A DNA stretch of 28,997 bases from an uncultured Clostridia bacterium (GCA_932222125.1 CAKNZJ010000060.1:1-28997); one strand, 5' to 3'; positions 6,646-16,158 are shown, numbered from the stretch's first letter. Numbers and translations are program-made. The notes: generated by a model not told the origin, from the letters alone.

Positions 6646-8247
6646 TCATCTGCTCCACTTTTCAATAAGAGCCCGCAGCTGATCGGCGAATTTGCCCAGA
6701 TCCTTGTTGGAACCCCCCTTGTTCTGAACAATCGTCTCCAACAGTTTTTGTCCCGTCTCCTCCAGACGGCGGTACGCCGGAGAACCGCTATCCCTGTCTT
6801 GAATGGCTGGTTTGCGCTCCAACACAATGCCAGGGGCAATCATCCGATTTTCCAACAGGTCATAAATCTCCTCATAGTCAGGCGCGTGAGCGGCAAATCC
6901 CCGATCTCGAAGGGTCTGGGCATACAGTTCTGTGACACGGCTTTCCCCATGAACCACAAAGATATGCCTGGGTTTGGGCGTATATGCCTCGATCCATTGC
7001 AACAGCCCGTCCCGGTCCGCATGAGAGCTGAGCCCATGAAAGTTGACGATCCTGGCCCGGACCGCGATCTCCTCACCGAATAACTTAACCGCAGGTACTC
7101 CATCCAGCAGCCGCCGGCCCAGGCTGCCCTCCGCCTGAAAGCCCACAAATAACACCGTACACTCCGGACGCCACAGATTGTGTTTTAGATGGTGGCGGAT
7201 TCGTCCAGCGTCGCACATACCAGAGGCGGAGATAATTACCTTGGGCGTAGCGTCAGCGTTCAACCCTCTGGACTCTTCGCTACTCTCCGTTATATTCAAT
7301 CCAGGGAACCGGAACAGATCACCCTCCCGGAGCGCGGCAATGGCCTCCTCATCTAGATAACCCCTGAGGTCGCCGGAGAAGATGTGTGTGGCCGCCCCGG
7401 CTAAGGGAGAATCTACATATACCTGAAATTCAGGCACCCTCCGGGCCAGTCCCTGCTCCTTAATCTCCCTCATAAAGTACAGCAGTTCCTGTGTGCGTCC
7501 CACCGCAAAGGAGGGAATAATCAGATTGCCCCCCCTGCCCAGTGTTTCATCAATGAGGAGGGCAAGCTCACCGGTATAGTCAGGCTGCTGCCCCATATCG
7601 TGGAGCCGGTCGCCGTAGGTGCTCTCAGTGACCACATAATCCGCCTGAGTGATAAACTGCGGATCCCGAATGATGGGCTGCTCCCGATTTCCAATGTCCC
7701 CGGAAAATACAATCTTCCTGGTCTGTTCCCCCTCCGTCAGCCACAGCTCCGCACTGGCCGAGCCCAGCAAATGGCCTGCATCAATAAACCGCAGCCGGAT
7801 GCTGTCGGATAAGGGTACCTCCTGTCCATATTCACAGGGGATAATATGCCGCATAGTCTTTTCCACATCAGCTAGAGTATACAGCGGTTCCACCAGTTCC
7901 CTGCCCGCCCGTTTCCCCTTTTGATTCTCCCATTGGGCGTCGCTCTCCTGAATATGGGCGGAGTCCCGCAGCATGATGGACAACAGCTCTGCCGTCAGAC
8001 GGGTGCAATAAATATTGCCCGCAAATCCCTGCTTTACCAGCAGAGGAAGCCGGCCCGAGTGGTCAATATGCGCGTGGGTTACCACCACATCATCAATGTA
8101 GGATGGGGCAAAATCCAGCTCCCGGTTATCCCGCTCATCCCGTCCCTGCTGCAGTCCGCAGTCGATGAGCACCTTCTGTCCCCCTGCCTCCACACAGTGG
8201 CAGCTTCCAGTGACCGCCTTAGCAGCGCCGAAAAACGTCAGCTTCAT
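6646..8247 (-). CDS. MBL-fold metallohydrolase with beta-CASP and RMMBL domains (RNase-like)
   Basis: This is a zinc-dependent nuclease-type protein related to archaeal CPSF-like proteins and bacterial RNA-processing homologues. The 533-residue protein contains THAHIDHSGRLP (H58, H60, D62, H63), a second His in DAGHLLGSA (about 158) and an Asp in FSGDIGN. The beta-CASP domain lies in the middle, with IIPSFAVGRTQELLY. The C-terminal RMMBL part has FHGLSSHADRDGL and FVVHGE. The start ATG has GGGAGGG upstream and a good promoter. It stands as a single gene between two terminators, at the right flank of the mobile element. Substrate is unknown; RNA is the usual one for this architecture. Confidence 0.88.
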   Translation of the reverse strand: MKLTFFGAAKAVTGSCHCVEAGGQKVLIDCGLQQGRDERDNRELDFAPSYIDDVVVTHAHIDHSGRLPLLVKQGFAGNIYCTRLTAELLSIMLRDSAHIQESDAQWENQKGKRAGRELVEPLYTLADVEKTMRHIIPCEYGQEVPLSDSIRLRFIDAGHLLGSASAELWLTEGEQTRKIVFSGDIGNREQPIIRDPQFITQADYVVTESTYGDRLHDMGQQPDYTGELALLIDETLGRGGNLIIPSFAVGRTQELLYFMREIKEQGLARRVPEFQVYVDSPLAGAATHIFSGDLRGYLDEEAIAALREGDLFRFPGLNITESSEESRGLNADATPKVIISASGMCDAGRIRHHLKHNLWRPECTVLFVGFQAEGSLGRRLLDGVPAVKLFGEEIAVRARIVNFHGLSSHADRDGLLQWIEAYTPKPRHIFVVHGESRVTELYAQTLRDRGFAAHAPDYEEIYDLLENRMIAPGIVLERKPAIQDRDSGSPAYRRLEETGQKLLETIVQNKGGSNKDLGKFADQLRALIEKWSR

Positions 8248-8293
8248 GGTGACCCTCCCTTGACCCCACTTAATTCAGAGTTCTTCTATCGTT

Positions 8294-8322
8294 ATTGTAC
8301 CCCTCTTCGTAAAAAAAGTAAA
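8294..8322 (-). promoter_or_regulatory. Promoter of the MBL-fold gene
   Basis: On the minus strand TTTACT (8317-8322) and TACAAT (8294-8299) are 17 bases apart, 47 bases before the start codon. Confidence 0.55.
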
Positions 8323-8354
8323 GCCATTTCCCCGGCCTTCCCTCACGCTCGTCG

Positions 8355-8385
8355 CAAAAATAGGCGGCCGCACAACCCGACCGCC
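8355..8385 (-). terminator. Terminator after the carboxypeptidase gene
   Basis: On the minus strand GGCGGTCG (8385-8378) pairs with CGGCCGCC (8370-8363), with one G-T pair, and is followed by TATTTTTG. It closes the VTT/carboxypeptidase unit, 22 bases past its stop. Confidence 0.6.
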
Positions 8386-8406
8386 CAATGACATTCATTA
8401 ATCCCC

Positions 8407-9150
8407 TCAACTTATTAGGGCGATATACTCTTCCAAACACAGGTTTTGGTCATGTATGTCCTCTGCCGCCGTCCGGCCCACATAGCGGTAGTGCCACGGT
8501 TCGTTGCTGATACCGGTGATCTCCGTCTTGTCTGGCGGATACCGGCGGATGAAACCATATTTATGGGCGTAGGCGGCTAGCCAGCCGTATACCTGATCCC
8601 CAGTGGACAGGCTGGTATCCGGGTTTATGTCCACCGCCAGCCCCAACTGGTGCTCACTGGTGCCCGGCAAGGCCACCCAGTTTTCAGCCATTGCCCGGGC
8701 CTCCCTCGCGGTATAGCCCTGTTTTCGGAACTCCTGCGCCTTGCCCTTCAGCAACTGCTCCTGAACTTCTCCAGAACGCCAGCCATCCCGCACCGTGGGG
8801 TAGACCCCCTGGTCACGCATATCATCGAACATTTGCTGGAGAGCAGGATAGATGCGCACGTCCACTAAACTGCCGTTGGACAGCGCGATCAGCTCCGGTT
8901 CCCAGCCCAGAGGAAGGGCATTGTCCCGGTTGACCAGTACCAGCTCCCAACCGTTGTCCATCCCGGCCGCGGGTATGCTCACGGATGGCCTGCTCCATAT
9001 TATGAACGCACCCGCCAACAGGACCAGAGAAAGCAGCAACCCTGCGATCCACAGAGCAGAGATTGGCCCCTTCCCCTTGGCGCTGGCCATCATGCGGCCA
9101 GACCCAACTCCGCCAGCCAATGCCATTCCCTCATCCTTTTTGTCAGACAA
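8407..9150 (-). CDS. Membrane-anchored D-alanyl-D-alanine carboxypeptidase, VanY/M15B family
   Basis: It should cut the terminal D-Ala from peptidoglycan stem peptides on the outside of the membrane. The protein has 247 residues: a short cytoplasmic N-terminus, one membrane segment at about 31-52, then an extracellular zinc peptidase domain. Zinc ligands are visible as H167 and D174 in GTSEHQLGLAVD and H220 in NEPWHYRYVG. The start is TTG at 9150, with GGAGGG 6 bases upstream. It begins 70 bases after the VTT-protein stop on the same strand with no terminator between them, so the two are probably cotranscribed. No vancomycin-resistance genes are near; a housekeeping wall-remodelling role is more likely. 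Confidence 0.9.
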   Translation of the reverse strand: MSDKKDEGMALAGGVGSGRMMASAKGKGPISALWIAGLLLSLVLLAGAFIIWSRPSVSIPAAGMDNGWELVLVNRDNALPLGWEPELIALSNGSLVDVRIYPALQQMFDDMRDQGVYPTVRDGWRSGEVQEQLLKGKAQEFRKQGYTAREARAMAENWVALPGTSEHQLGLAVDINPDTSLSTGDQVYGWLAAYAHKYGFIRRYPPDKTEITGISNEPWHYRYVGRTAAEDIHDQNLCLEEYIALIS

Positions 9151-9220
9151 TCCAATCCCTCCAGCCTCACCGTATCAATTCATTCTATGGCCTCATACCC
9201 CACTTTAGCCCAATAACCGT

Positions 9221-9904
9221 TTATCTCTTCCATCCAAACCGCTTAAACAGCGCCTCTTCCACCCGGTCTCCATATTTCAACGCCAAAACCGCAAATATAA
9301 TACCGATTGCCGCCAACAGAACCACGACCTCCATGGGAATGTGAGCGGCTGAACTGCCTACCACGCAGGATACCAGCAGACCCCAGGGCCGGAAAGCTAC
9401 CACCAACAGGACGAACCATCTAAACCTTATATCGGTCAACCCCGCCAGAATACACAACAGATCATCTGGGAAAAATGGAAAGAGAAAGGCAATAGCCAGA
9501 AAAATCCCCCGCTTGCGGCGGATGACCTCTATATATTTTCCAGACAGCCGCTCCCCCGCCACCCTGGACACAAAGTCCTGACCCAACCCCCTGGCAAGAC
9601 CAAATACCAGCAGGGAGCCAATGGTCATGGCAGCCCAGGACAATATAAACGCCGTCCACAGTCCAAATAGGTGGGCACCCACCACAGCGGTCAGATTATT
9701 TGGAATTGGCGCCAGAACGACAGCAACTAGCTGAAGGGCAAAAAAGATGGCCTGAGACCAGGGGGCATACCGGTTGATGTATTCTTCCAGCCCTGTTCGG
9801 GAACCTGCCGCCTCAAAAAAGCCTGTGACCCACATGGCCCACAGCACCAATCCCATGCCTATCACCACCAGCACCAACAACGGCAGCTTCCTCCGCCTAG
9901 CCAT
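9221..9904 (-). CDS. TVP38/TMEM64 (VTT) family membrane protein
   Basis: This is a multi-pass membrane protein of the DedA-related VTT superfamily, some members of which move lipids across membranes. The product has 227 residues and about six hydrophobic segments. The conserved region includes APIPNNLTAVVGAHLFG and FLFPFFPDDLLCILAGLT, a typical FPFxPxD motif. I chose ATG 9904, preceded by GAGGAGG, over an in-frame ATG at 10042, because the latter would put the extended -10 promoter inside the coding region. Substrate cannot be told from sequence. Confidence 0.88.
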   Translation of the reverse strand: MARRRKLPLLVLVVIGMGLVLWAMWVTGFFEAAGSRTGLEEYINRYAPWSQAIFFALQLVAVVLAPIPNNLTAVVGAHLFGLWTAFILSWAAMTIGSLLVFGLARGLGQDFVSRVAGERLSGKYIEVIRRKRGIFLAIAFLFPFFPDDLLCILAGLTDIRFRWFVLLVVAFRPWGLLVSCVVGSSAAHIPMEVVVLLAAIGIIFAVLALKYGDRVEEALFKRFGWKR

Positions 9905-9935
9905 CACACCAGTTCCTCCTCGCATCATTTTGGAC

Positions 9936-9941
9936 ATTATA
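9936..9941 (-). promoter_or_regulatory. Extended -10 promoter of the VTT/carboxypeptidase unit
   Basis: On the minus strand TG-G-TATAAT lies 31 bases upstream of the start. No good -35 box is present; an A/T-rich tract with runs of A and T (9960-9990) could act as an UP element. Confidence 0.5.
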
Positions 9942-10018
9942 CCACAGGGAAGCACAAAGTTCTTTGAAAAAATCTTAAAAAATTTTTTAAGGTTAGAAAT
10001 CCCCCTGGAAAATCGTCC

Positions 10019-10047
10019 TTGACGAGCTACCTTTTGATACATATACT
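10019..10047 (+). promoter_or_regulatory. Promoter of the glgX-like gene
   Basis: TTGACG (10019-10024) and TATACT (10042-10047) are exactly 17 bases apart. It diverges from the VTT promoter and lies 67 bases before the GTG start. Confidence 0.7.
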
Positions 10048-10114
10048 GTTACAGTTAGATATCTCAAGCAAAGACGTTGGTACCTTTTACCCAACCACAA
10101 AGGAGGAGTCATCT

Positions 10115-12250
10115 GTGGATAGCTTAAATTGGATCCGTTTTCAACCTTCCCAGCCGGAGCCTGTGCAAAGCGGCAATAAAACCATGGTGCATCCCCCTCA
10201 GGTGGCCCGCTTGGAGCCGCAGGACTATATCGGTAGCTTTGGCGTACGTCCCGGCCTTTATGAGCGCAACGGAGCGACCCCGCTTCCCAACGGCGTAAAT
10301 TTCACCATTTGCTCCTGTGGAGCCACCGCCGTTCAGCTTCTGCTGTTCCATCGAGGCGCGTCTGAGCCCTTTGCCATCCTGCCCTTTCCTCCTCACTACC
10401 GCATGGGCCATGTTTACTCCATGATTGTGTTCCATCTAGACATCCATGACCTGGAGTATGCCTATCGGGTGGACGGCCCCTACGCACCACAACAGGGTCT
10501 TCTCTTTGACCCTTCCAAATGTCTGCTGGATCCTTACGCCAAGGCGGTGGCCGGTCAAAGCCACTGGGGCGTCCATACCCCCGCCCATCAGCGCTATCGG
10601 GCCAGGGTGGTATTGGATGACTTCGACTGGGGCAACATATCCCACCCCCTCACTCCCATGGAGGACCTAATCATCTATGAGCTTCACGTCCGGGGATTTA
10701 CCAACCACCCTTCCTCCGGCGTCCAACACCCGGGCACCTTTGCCGGTCTAATGGAAAAGCTGCCCTATCTAGAAGAGTTGGGGGTCAATGCCATTGAGCT
10801 GATGCCCATTTTTGAGTTTGACGAAATGCTGGACTGCCGAGAGGTAAATGGTGAGACACTGTACAACTACTGGGGCTATAACACGCTGAGCTTTTTTGCC
10901 CCTAACACCAGCTATTCCGCCGCCAGTGAGCGCAATCGGGAGGGGACTGAGTTAAAGCGCCTCATCAAGGCCTGCAAACAGCGGGGGATCGAGGTCTATC
11001 TGGATGTGGTGTTTAACCACACCGCTGAGGGCAATGGGAACGGCCCCTTTTTCTCCTTTAAGGGCCTGGATAACAATATCTATTACCTGCTCACCCCCGA
11101 TGGAAAATACCACAATTTCAGCGGCTGCGGCAACACTATGAACTGCAATCATCCCATCGTCCGCCAGATGATACTGGACTGCTTGCGCTATTGGGTCACC
11201 ACCTATCAGGTGGACGGCTTCCGCTTTGATTTGGCCTCCATCCTGGGCCGGGGGGAGGATGGGGCGCCCATGGCTTCCCCCCCTCTCCTCCAAAGCCTGG
11301 CCCTTGACCCCATTTTGGCAGACGTGAAGCTCATTGCGGAGGCATGGGACGCCGCCGGACTATATCAGGTCGGCACCTTCCCTGCCTGGGGCCGCTGGGC
11401 GGAGTGGAACGGCCGCTATCGGGACGACATGCGCCGCTACCTCCGGGGGGACAACGGAATGGCCCAGGCCGCGGCCTTACGGCTGACCGGCTCTCAGGAT
11501 ATCTACGGACCAGCCAACCGAAGCAATGCCTCGGTGAACTTCTTTACCTGCCATGACGGATTTACCCTCCGGGACCTATTCTCCTATCATGAAAAGCACA
11601 ACCAGCGCAACGGCTGGAACAATACCGACGGCGCCAATGACAACTACAGTTGGAACTGCGGCGCAGAGGGGGAGACAGGGGATCCAGCCATCAATGCCCT
11701 GCGCCGCCGCATGGCGCGTAATGCTTTTGTCCTGCTTATGTGCAGCCGGGGCACTCCGATGTTTTTGGCTGGAGATGAATTTGGCAACACCCAGTTTGGC
11801 AACAATAATGCCTACTGCCTGGACGACGCCACCTCTTGGCTGGACTGGAGCCTACTAGAACAAAACAAGGGCTTATTCCGCTTTGTTCAATATATGATCC
11901 GTCTTCGCAAAACCCACCCCATCCTTCGCTCGAATCTTAGCGATGGCGCCCTCAACTTCCCTGACACCAGCTTCCATGGCGCCACCCCTTTCAAAGACCG
12001 CTTTGAAAGCCAGGATCACTATATTGGAGTGCTGTTTGCCGGGCACACGGAGCACAGCGGCTCTCAGGCGATCTATGTGGCCTCCAACGCCTATTGGGAG
12101 CCACTCACCATTACCCTTCCCCCCATTCCCGCCACCACCGCCTGGGAGCGGGTGGTGGATACCTGGGATGAGGAACAGCGACCCACCCATATGGAAGGTT
12201 GTCAATTTGTGATCCGCCCGAGAACGGTCATGGTATTTGTCGCCCGGTAG
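10115..12250 (+). CDS. glgX: Glycogen debranching enzyme, GlgX type (GH13 isoamylase)
   Basis: It hydrolyses alpha-1,6 branch linkages of glycogen or limit dextrins in the cytoplasm. The product has 711 residues, close to the family length. An N-terminal CBM48-like domain (about 60-160, PNGVNFTICSCGATAVQLLLF) precedes the GH13 barrel. Catalytic landmarks: DVVFNHTAEGN, nucleophile D372 in FRFDLASILG, acid E409 in AEAWDAAG, and the HD pair in FFTCHDGFTLRDL. The start is GTG 10115, with AGGAGGAG 6 bases upstream; an in-frame TTG at 10019 is the promoter -35 box. No glgA, B, C or P is adjacent, so the rest of glycogen metabolism is elsewhere. Confidence 0.92.
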   Translation: MDSLNWIRFQPSQPEPVQSGNKTMVHPPQVARLEPQDYIGSFGVRPGLYERNGATPLPNGVNFTICSCGATAVQLLLFHRGASEPFAILPFPPHYRMGHVYSMIVFHLDIHDLEYAYRVDGPYAPQQGLLFDPSKCLLDPYAKAVAGQSHWGVHTPAHQRYRARVVLDDFDWGNISHPLTPMEDLIIYELHVRGFTNHPSSGVQHPGTFAGLMEKLPYLEELGVNAIELMPIFEFDEMLDCREVNGETLYNYWGYNTLSFFAPNTSYSAASERNREGTELKRLIKACKQRGIEVYLDVVFNHTAEGNGNGPFFSFKGLDNNIYYLLTPDGKYHNFSGCGNTMNCNHPIVRQMILDCLRYWVTTYQVDGFRFDLASILGRGEDGAPMASPPLLQSLALDPILADVKLIAEAWDAAGLYQVGTFPAWGRWAEWNGRYRDDMRRYLRGDNGMAQAAALRLTGSQDIYGPANRSNASVNFFTCHDGFTLRDLFSYHEKHNQRNGWNNTDGANDNYSWNCGAEGETGDPAINALRRRMARNAFVLLMCSRGTPMFLAGDEFGNTQFGNNNAYCLDDATSWLDWSLLEQNKGLFRFVQYMIRLRKTHPILRSNLSDGALNFPDTSFHGATPFKDRFESQDHYIGVLFAGHTEHSGSQAIYVASNAYWEPLTITLPPIPATTAWERVVDTWDEEQRPTHMEGCQFVIRPRTVMVFVAR

Positions 12251-12311
12251 ATCCCCCACATGCCGCTTGTCCCTGACTTCGTTTTGCAAGCCGGCCTTTT
12301 AGCTCACAAAG

Positions 12312-12362
12312 AAAACAAATCATCCGAACCTGTGTCCAATGGGAGACGGGTTCGGATGATTT
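12312..12362 (-). terminator. Terminator after tRNA-Leu (possibly shared with glgX)
   Basis: AAATCATCCGAACC (12317-12330) pairs with GGTTCGGATGATTT (12349-12362), a 14-bp stem. The minus strand continues TGTTTTC, fitting the tRNA gene just upstream. The plus side has a weaker T-run but could help stop glgX. Confidence 0.7.
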
Positions 12363-12370
12363 CAGTTTGG

Positions 12371-12452
12371 TGCGGGTATGGGGACTCGAACCCCAACGGA
12401 TCGCTCCACGAGAACCTAAATCTCGCATGTCTACCAATTCCATCATACCCGC
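12371..12452 (-). tRNA. tRNA-Leu, anticodon TAG
   Basis: The acceptor stem GCGGGTA pairs with TACCCGC. The anticodon stem CGAGA/TCTCG encloses TTTAGGT, giving anticodon TAG (CUN leucine codons). The T-arm is GGGGTTCGAGTCCCC. The variable arm is long, as expected for leucine. CCA is not fully encoded at the 3' end. Confidence 0.95.
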
Positions 12453-12505
12453 ATATTGATCGAACGCCGCCCGGAGGCTGTAAGCGCCTCCGGGCTAGCC
12501 GCTGC

Positions 12506-13762
12506 TTACCAAATCAGGGTGGCAAAATAGTCATCGGGCGTTTCTGCCCGGCGCATCAGCTCTACAGAGCCGTCCTCCTTCAACAGCAGCTCAGCAGAAC
12601 GCAGCTTGCCATTATAGTTGTATCCCATTGAAAAGCCGTGCGCTCCCGTATCGTGGATCACCAGCACGTCTCCTTTGTCAATCTTAGGCAACATCCGGTC
12701 AATGGCAAACTTATCGCTGTTCTCGCACAGGGACCCCACCACATCATACTGATGATTCTGGGCCGCATTCTCCTTCCCCAAGACAGTGATGTGATGGTAT
12801 GCCCCGTAGATGGCTGGACGCATCAGGTTGGCTGCACTGGCGTCCACCCCAATATACTCCTTGTAAATGTGCTTTTCATGAACAGCAGTGGTGACCAGGT
12901 GTCCGTAGGGCGCCAGCATAAACCGGCCCAGTTCCGTGTAAATGGCCACATCGTCCATGCCGGCAGGCGTCAGTATTTTCTCATACGCCCGACGCACTTC
13001 CTCCCCAATAACCTGGATATCATTGGCTGGTTGATCTGGCCGATAGGGGATTCCCACCCCACCGGACAGGTTGATAAAGGCCACATGACACCCCGTTTCC
13101 TCTGCCACCTCAACGGCGGTCTGGAACAGAATACGCGCCAGAGCAGGGTAATACTCATTTGAAAGGGTATTGGACGCCAAAAAAGCATGAATCCCAAAAT
13201 GCTTGGTCCCCAGTTCCCTCAGCTTGGTAAATGCCTGAGCAAGCTGAGGCCTGGTCATGCCGTACTTAGCCTGCCCCGGGTTGTCCATAACCTGAAATCC
13301 CTCATCGCTCTTTCCCAGAACGAAAGCGCCGCCTGGGTTAAACCGACAGCACACCGTCTCCGGCACCCGGCCCAGCGTCTCCTTTAAACAGTCCACATGT
13401 GTCAGGTCGTCCAGGTTGATGACCGCTCCCAGCTTGTCCGCCATCACGAATTCTTCCAACGGCGTCTCATTGGAGGAAAACATAATATCCTGCCCACGGA
13501 AGCCGCACCGTTCACTCATCATCAGCTCAGTGAGGGAGGAGCAGTCCACACCACATCCCTCTTCTCCCAGCAGCTTGAGGATGCCGGGGGTAGGAGTGGC
13601 TTTGACCGCAAAGTATTCCTTAAATCCCGGATTCCAAGCGAAAGCGGCCTTCAGTGCCCGGGCGTTGTCCCGAATCCCCCGCTCGTCATAGATATGAAAA
13701 GGGGTGGGATAGGTCTGTCTAATTGTTAACGCCTGTTCCAGCGTGATGAATGGAGTCTTCAT
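12506..13762 (-). CDS. lysA: Diaminopimelate decarboxylase
   Basis: It removes CO2 from meso-diaminopimelate to give lysine, using PLP, in the last step of lysine synthesis. The 418-residue protein has the alanine-racemase-like barrel, with K54 in EYFAVKATPTP as the PLP lysine, glycine-rich INLSGGVGIP, and the C-terminal active-site segment SLCENSDKFAIDR. DTGAHGFSMGYNYNGKLRSAE is characteristic of the clostridial LysA type. Carboxynorspermidine decarboxylase was considered but is shorter and lacks this ending. AAGGAG precedes ATG 13762. It is probably transcribed alone from the promoter at 13803-13831, and ends 53 bases before the tRNA-Leu gene on the same strand. Confidence 0.92.
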   Translation of the reverse strand: MKTPFITLEQALTIRQTYPTPFHIYDERGIRDNARALKAAFAWNPGFKEYFAVKATPTPGILKLLGEEGCGVDCSSLTELMMSERCGFRGQDIMFSSNETPLEEFVMADKLGAVINLDDLTHVDCLKETLGRVPETVCCRFNPGGAFVLGKSDEGFQVMDNPGQAKYGMTRPQLAQAFTKLRELGTKHFGIHAFLASNTLSNEYYPALARILFQTAVEVAEETGCHVAFINLSGGVGIPYRPDQPANDIQVIGEEVRRAYEKILTPAGMDDVAIYTELGRFMLAPYGHLVTTAVHEKHIYKEYIGVDASAANLMRPAIYGAYHHITVLGKENAAQNHQYDVVGSLCENSDKFAIDRMLPKIDKGDVLVIHDTGAHGFSMGYNYNGKLRSAELLLKEDGSVELMRRAETPDDYFATLIW

Positions 13763-13802
13763 CGGTAACTATCTCCTTGGATCACTTATCCTGTTTGACA
13801 AT

Positions 13803-13831
13803 ATCATATAGAATTTTTGCTCTGTTGTCAA
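13803..13831 (-). promoter_or_regulatory. Promoter of lysA
   Basis: On the minus strand TTGACA (13826-13831) and TATGAT (13803-13808) are 17 bases apart. It starts just past the recD2 stop. No lysine riboswitch is present: only about 40 bases lie between promoter and start. Confidence 0.75.
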
Positions 13832-13861
13832 TGCCAATAGACATTTGATCCGGCGCAAGCC

Positions 13862-16093
13862 TCATACATCGTGGCCCATCTCCCGAAGCAGCCGGGTACG
13901 CAGGGCGGAATAACGGCGAGTCTGCCGGTCGTTGGCCACCATCTTGGCCAGCAGCTCCTGACTGCCTACCAGGATAAACAGCTCCCTAGCCCGGGTGATG
14001 GCCGTGTACAACACACCTCGGGCCAACAGAGTGGATGGCACATCGCTCAGGGCCAAGATCACTACCCGGTACTCACTACCCTGGGCCTTGTGGACGGTAA
14101 TGGCATAGGCCGGCTCCAGCTCCCCCAGCAGCTCAGGCGGATAGATTACCTGCCGCCCGTCAAAGGATACGGTTACGCCTCCGTTTTCTACCTCTAAAAT
14201 GGTGCCGATATCCCCGTTGAACACCCCTAAGTCCCGCTGGCCGGTGGCTGGGTCCTCCCAAAATAGGTCATAATTATTTTTTACCTGCATGACCCGGTCC
14301 CCCTGGCGGAAGATATACTCCCCAAAGGCCCGCTCCCCCTTTCCCTCTGCCGGAGGATTGAGCGCCTCCTGCAAGGCCCGGTTCAACGCGGCGGTGCCCG
14401 CTCCCCGCTTCCGGGTAGGAGAGAGAACCTGAATTTGTTCAGCTGATATCCCCATATTGTTTGGCAGACGAGTCCGGCACAGCTCTACCACGGTGTCAGC
14501 TGCCTGCCCGGCATCCCGCCGTCCCATATAGAAAAAGTCCCTCCCCTGATTTGTGAGTTTGGGCATTACACCCTGATTCACCTCATGAGCGTTCATAACA
14601 ATGGCGCTCTGCTGTGCCTGGCGGAAAATCTCCGTCAGCCGGACCGCTGGAACGGCCTGACTGCGGATCAGATGATCCAGCACATTCCCCGGCCCCACCG
14701 GCGGAAGCTGGTCTGGATCACCTACCAGCACCAGGCGACAATCAGGGCTTAGCGCCGCCAGCAGGGCTGCCATGAGGGTGACATCCACCATGGAGGTCTC
14801 ATCCACAATCACCGCGTTTGCCGCCAGAAGGTCATCCTGGTGCTTTGTGAAGGCCAGCATCCCGGTACAGGGGTCCAGCTTGGTCTCCAGCAGCCGGTGG
14901 ATGGTCACTCCTTCCATGGCGCAGGTCTCTCCCACCCGCTTGGCTGCCCGTCCGGTGGGAGCGGCCAAAACTGTCTCCAGACCCAGCTGCTCAAACAGAG
15001 CCAGTACTCCCCGCAAAGAGGTGGTCTTCCCCGTCCCCGGCCCGCCGGTGAGCAGCATTACCTGCTGGCAGGCGGCCATCTCCACTGCCTTCCGCTGCTG
15101 GGCCGCATAAGCGATACCCTGCTCCCGTTGGATGGCGTCGATGATCTGATCCAGCCTGACAGGGGGCTGAAATTGAGCGGTGCACATCTCCCCCATCCGC
15201 ATCGCCACATAGCACTCTGCCTCGTACAGCCCAGCCAGATAACATGCACCCACTCCGGCAATGGACTCGCGCACCACCTCTCCTCGCTGGATGAGCGCCT
15301 CCAGTCCCTCCTCCAGGCAATCCCCCTCCACGCCGATGAGAGCAGCAGTGGCCTCAATAAGCTTTTCCTGGGGCAAAAACACATGGCCGTTGTTGCTGTT
15401 GTGCTCCAATTCAAATAAAATCGCTGCCTCTATCCGCTGGGGGTCATCTCCTGCCACCCCAAGTTCAATAGCCAACGCGTCAACCAGGGCAAACGGTATC
15501 TCCAGAGTCCGATCAATCAGCAAATAAGGATTATCCCGGACTACCTCCGCCGCCAGATCTCCAAAGCGGCGGTAAAGGGGAACGGCTGCCGCCAGCGGTA
15601 GACGGTGTCCCGATAGAAATTCAGCCAACCGGCGCATCCCCATCTGTTCTCGAAACGCCTCTCCAATGGCCCTAGCCCGTTTTGGAGTGATGCCACGGAT
15701 CACGGTCAGCCGCTCTGGTTCCCGCTCGATCACGGTCAAGGCATCTGCTCCAAATTGCTCCACGATCTGTCGGGCGGTACCGGCTCGGATTCCCTTCACC
15801 GCTCCGGAGGCCAGATACTCAAAGATAGCTTTCTCCCCCTCCGGCATCTGCCGGGTAATCGCCTTTGCCTTGAACTGCTCTCCATAGCTGGGGTGCCGCC
15901 CCCAGCTTCCCTCCATAGCCAAAGTCTCTCCAGGGGCCACGCCGGGCATATATCCCACCGCCGTCACCATCTCCCCCTGACCGCAGTCCAGTTGAAGCAC
16001 CGTATATCCATTTTCCTCATTGCGAAACAAAAGGGTGGCCACAGTTCCCTCAATACGGTTTAACTCCTCCTGCCTATGTGCCTTGTCCATCAT
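13862..16093 (-). CDS. recD2: RecD-like ATP-dependent 5'-3' DNA helicase
   Basis: This SF1B helicase unwinds DNA in DNA repair and works without RecBC. The product has 743 residues from ATG 16093. The N-terminal OB-like region (IEGTVATLLFRNEENGYTVL) and tandem helix-hairpin-helix segment (residues 90-190) are typical of RecD2. Motor motifs follow: Walker A TGGPGTGKTT with K356, Walker B VIVDETSMVD, LVGDPDQLPPVG, and near the C-terminus YAITVHKAQGSEYRVV and YTAITRARELFILVG. An in-frame ATG at 16117 is only about 6 bases from the predicted transcription start, so 16093 (or 16090) is preferred, although the ribosome site (AAGGGG) is weak. Confidence 0.92.
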   Translation of the reverse strand: MMDKAHRQEELNRIEGTVATLLFRNEENGYTVLQLDCGQGEMVTAVGYMPGVAPGETLAMEGSWGRHPSYGEQFKAKAITRQMPEGEKAIFEYLASGAVKGIRAGTARQIVEQFGADALTVIEREPERLTVIRGITPKRARAIGEAFREQMGMRRLAEFLSGHRLPLAAAVPLYRRFGDLAAEVVRDNPYLLIDRTLEIPFALVDALAIELGVAGDDPQRIEAAILFELEHNSNNGHVFLPQEKLIEATAALIGVEGDCLEEGLEALIQRGEVVRESIAGVGACYLAGLYEAECYVAMRMGEMCTAQFQPPVRLDQIIDAIQREQGIAYAAQQRKAVEMAACQQVMLLTGGPGTGKTTSLRGVLALFEQLGLETVLAAPTGRAAKRVGETCAMEGVTIHRLLETKLDPCTGMLAFTKHQDDLLAANAVIVDETSMVDVTLMAALLAALSPDCRLVLVGDPDQLPPVGPGNVLDHLIRSQAVPAVRLTEIFRQAQQSAIVMNAHEVNQGVMPKLTNQGRDFFYMGRRDAGQAADTVVELCRTRLPNNMGISAEQIQVLSPTRKRGAGTAALNRALQEALNPPAEGKGERAFGEYIFRQGDRVMQVKNNYDLFWEDPATGQRDLGVFNGDIGTILEVENGGVTVSFDGRQVIYPPELLGELEPAYAITVHKAQGSEYRVVILALSDVPSTLLARGVLYTAITRARELFILVGSQELLAKMVANDRQTRRYSALRTRLLREMGHDV

Positions 16094-16129
16094 GGCGCCA
16101 CCCGCCCCTTCAAACATTTGTTTTATCCA

Positions 16130-16158
16130 ATTTTAACAGAAAAATGCCTCGCTTTCAA
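16130..16158 (-). promoter_or_regulatory. Promoter of recD2
   Basis: On the minus strand TTGAAA (16153-16158) and TAAAAT (16130-16135) are 17 bases apart. It overlaps the divergent upstream region of the gene at 16198. Confidence 0.65.

Noticed and set aside
8407..9150. Vancomycin-resistance vanY
   Set aside because: The domain matches VanY/M15B, but no vanR, S, H, A/B or X gene is near, so a resistance label is not supported.
12638..13162. 174-residue plus-strand frame
   Set aside because: It is antisense to lysA and has no start signals.
13763..13802. Lysine riboswitch before lysA
   Set aside because: The leader is only about 40 bases, far too short for one.
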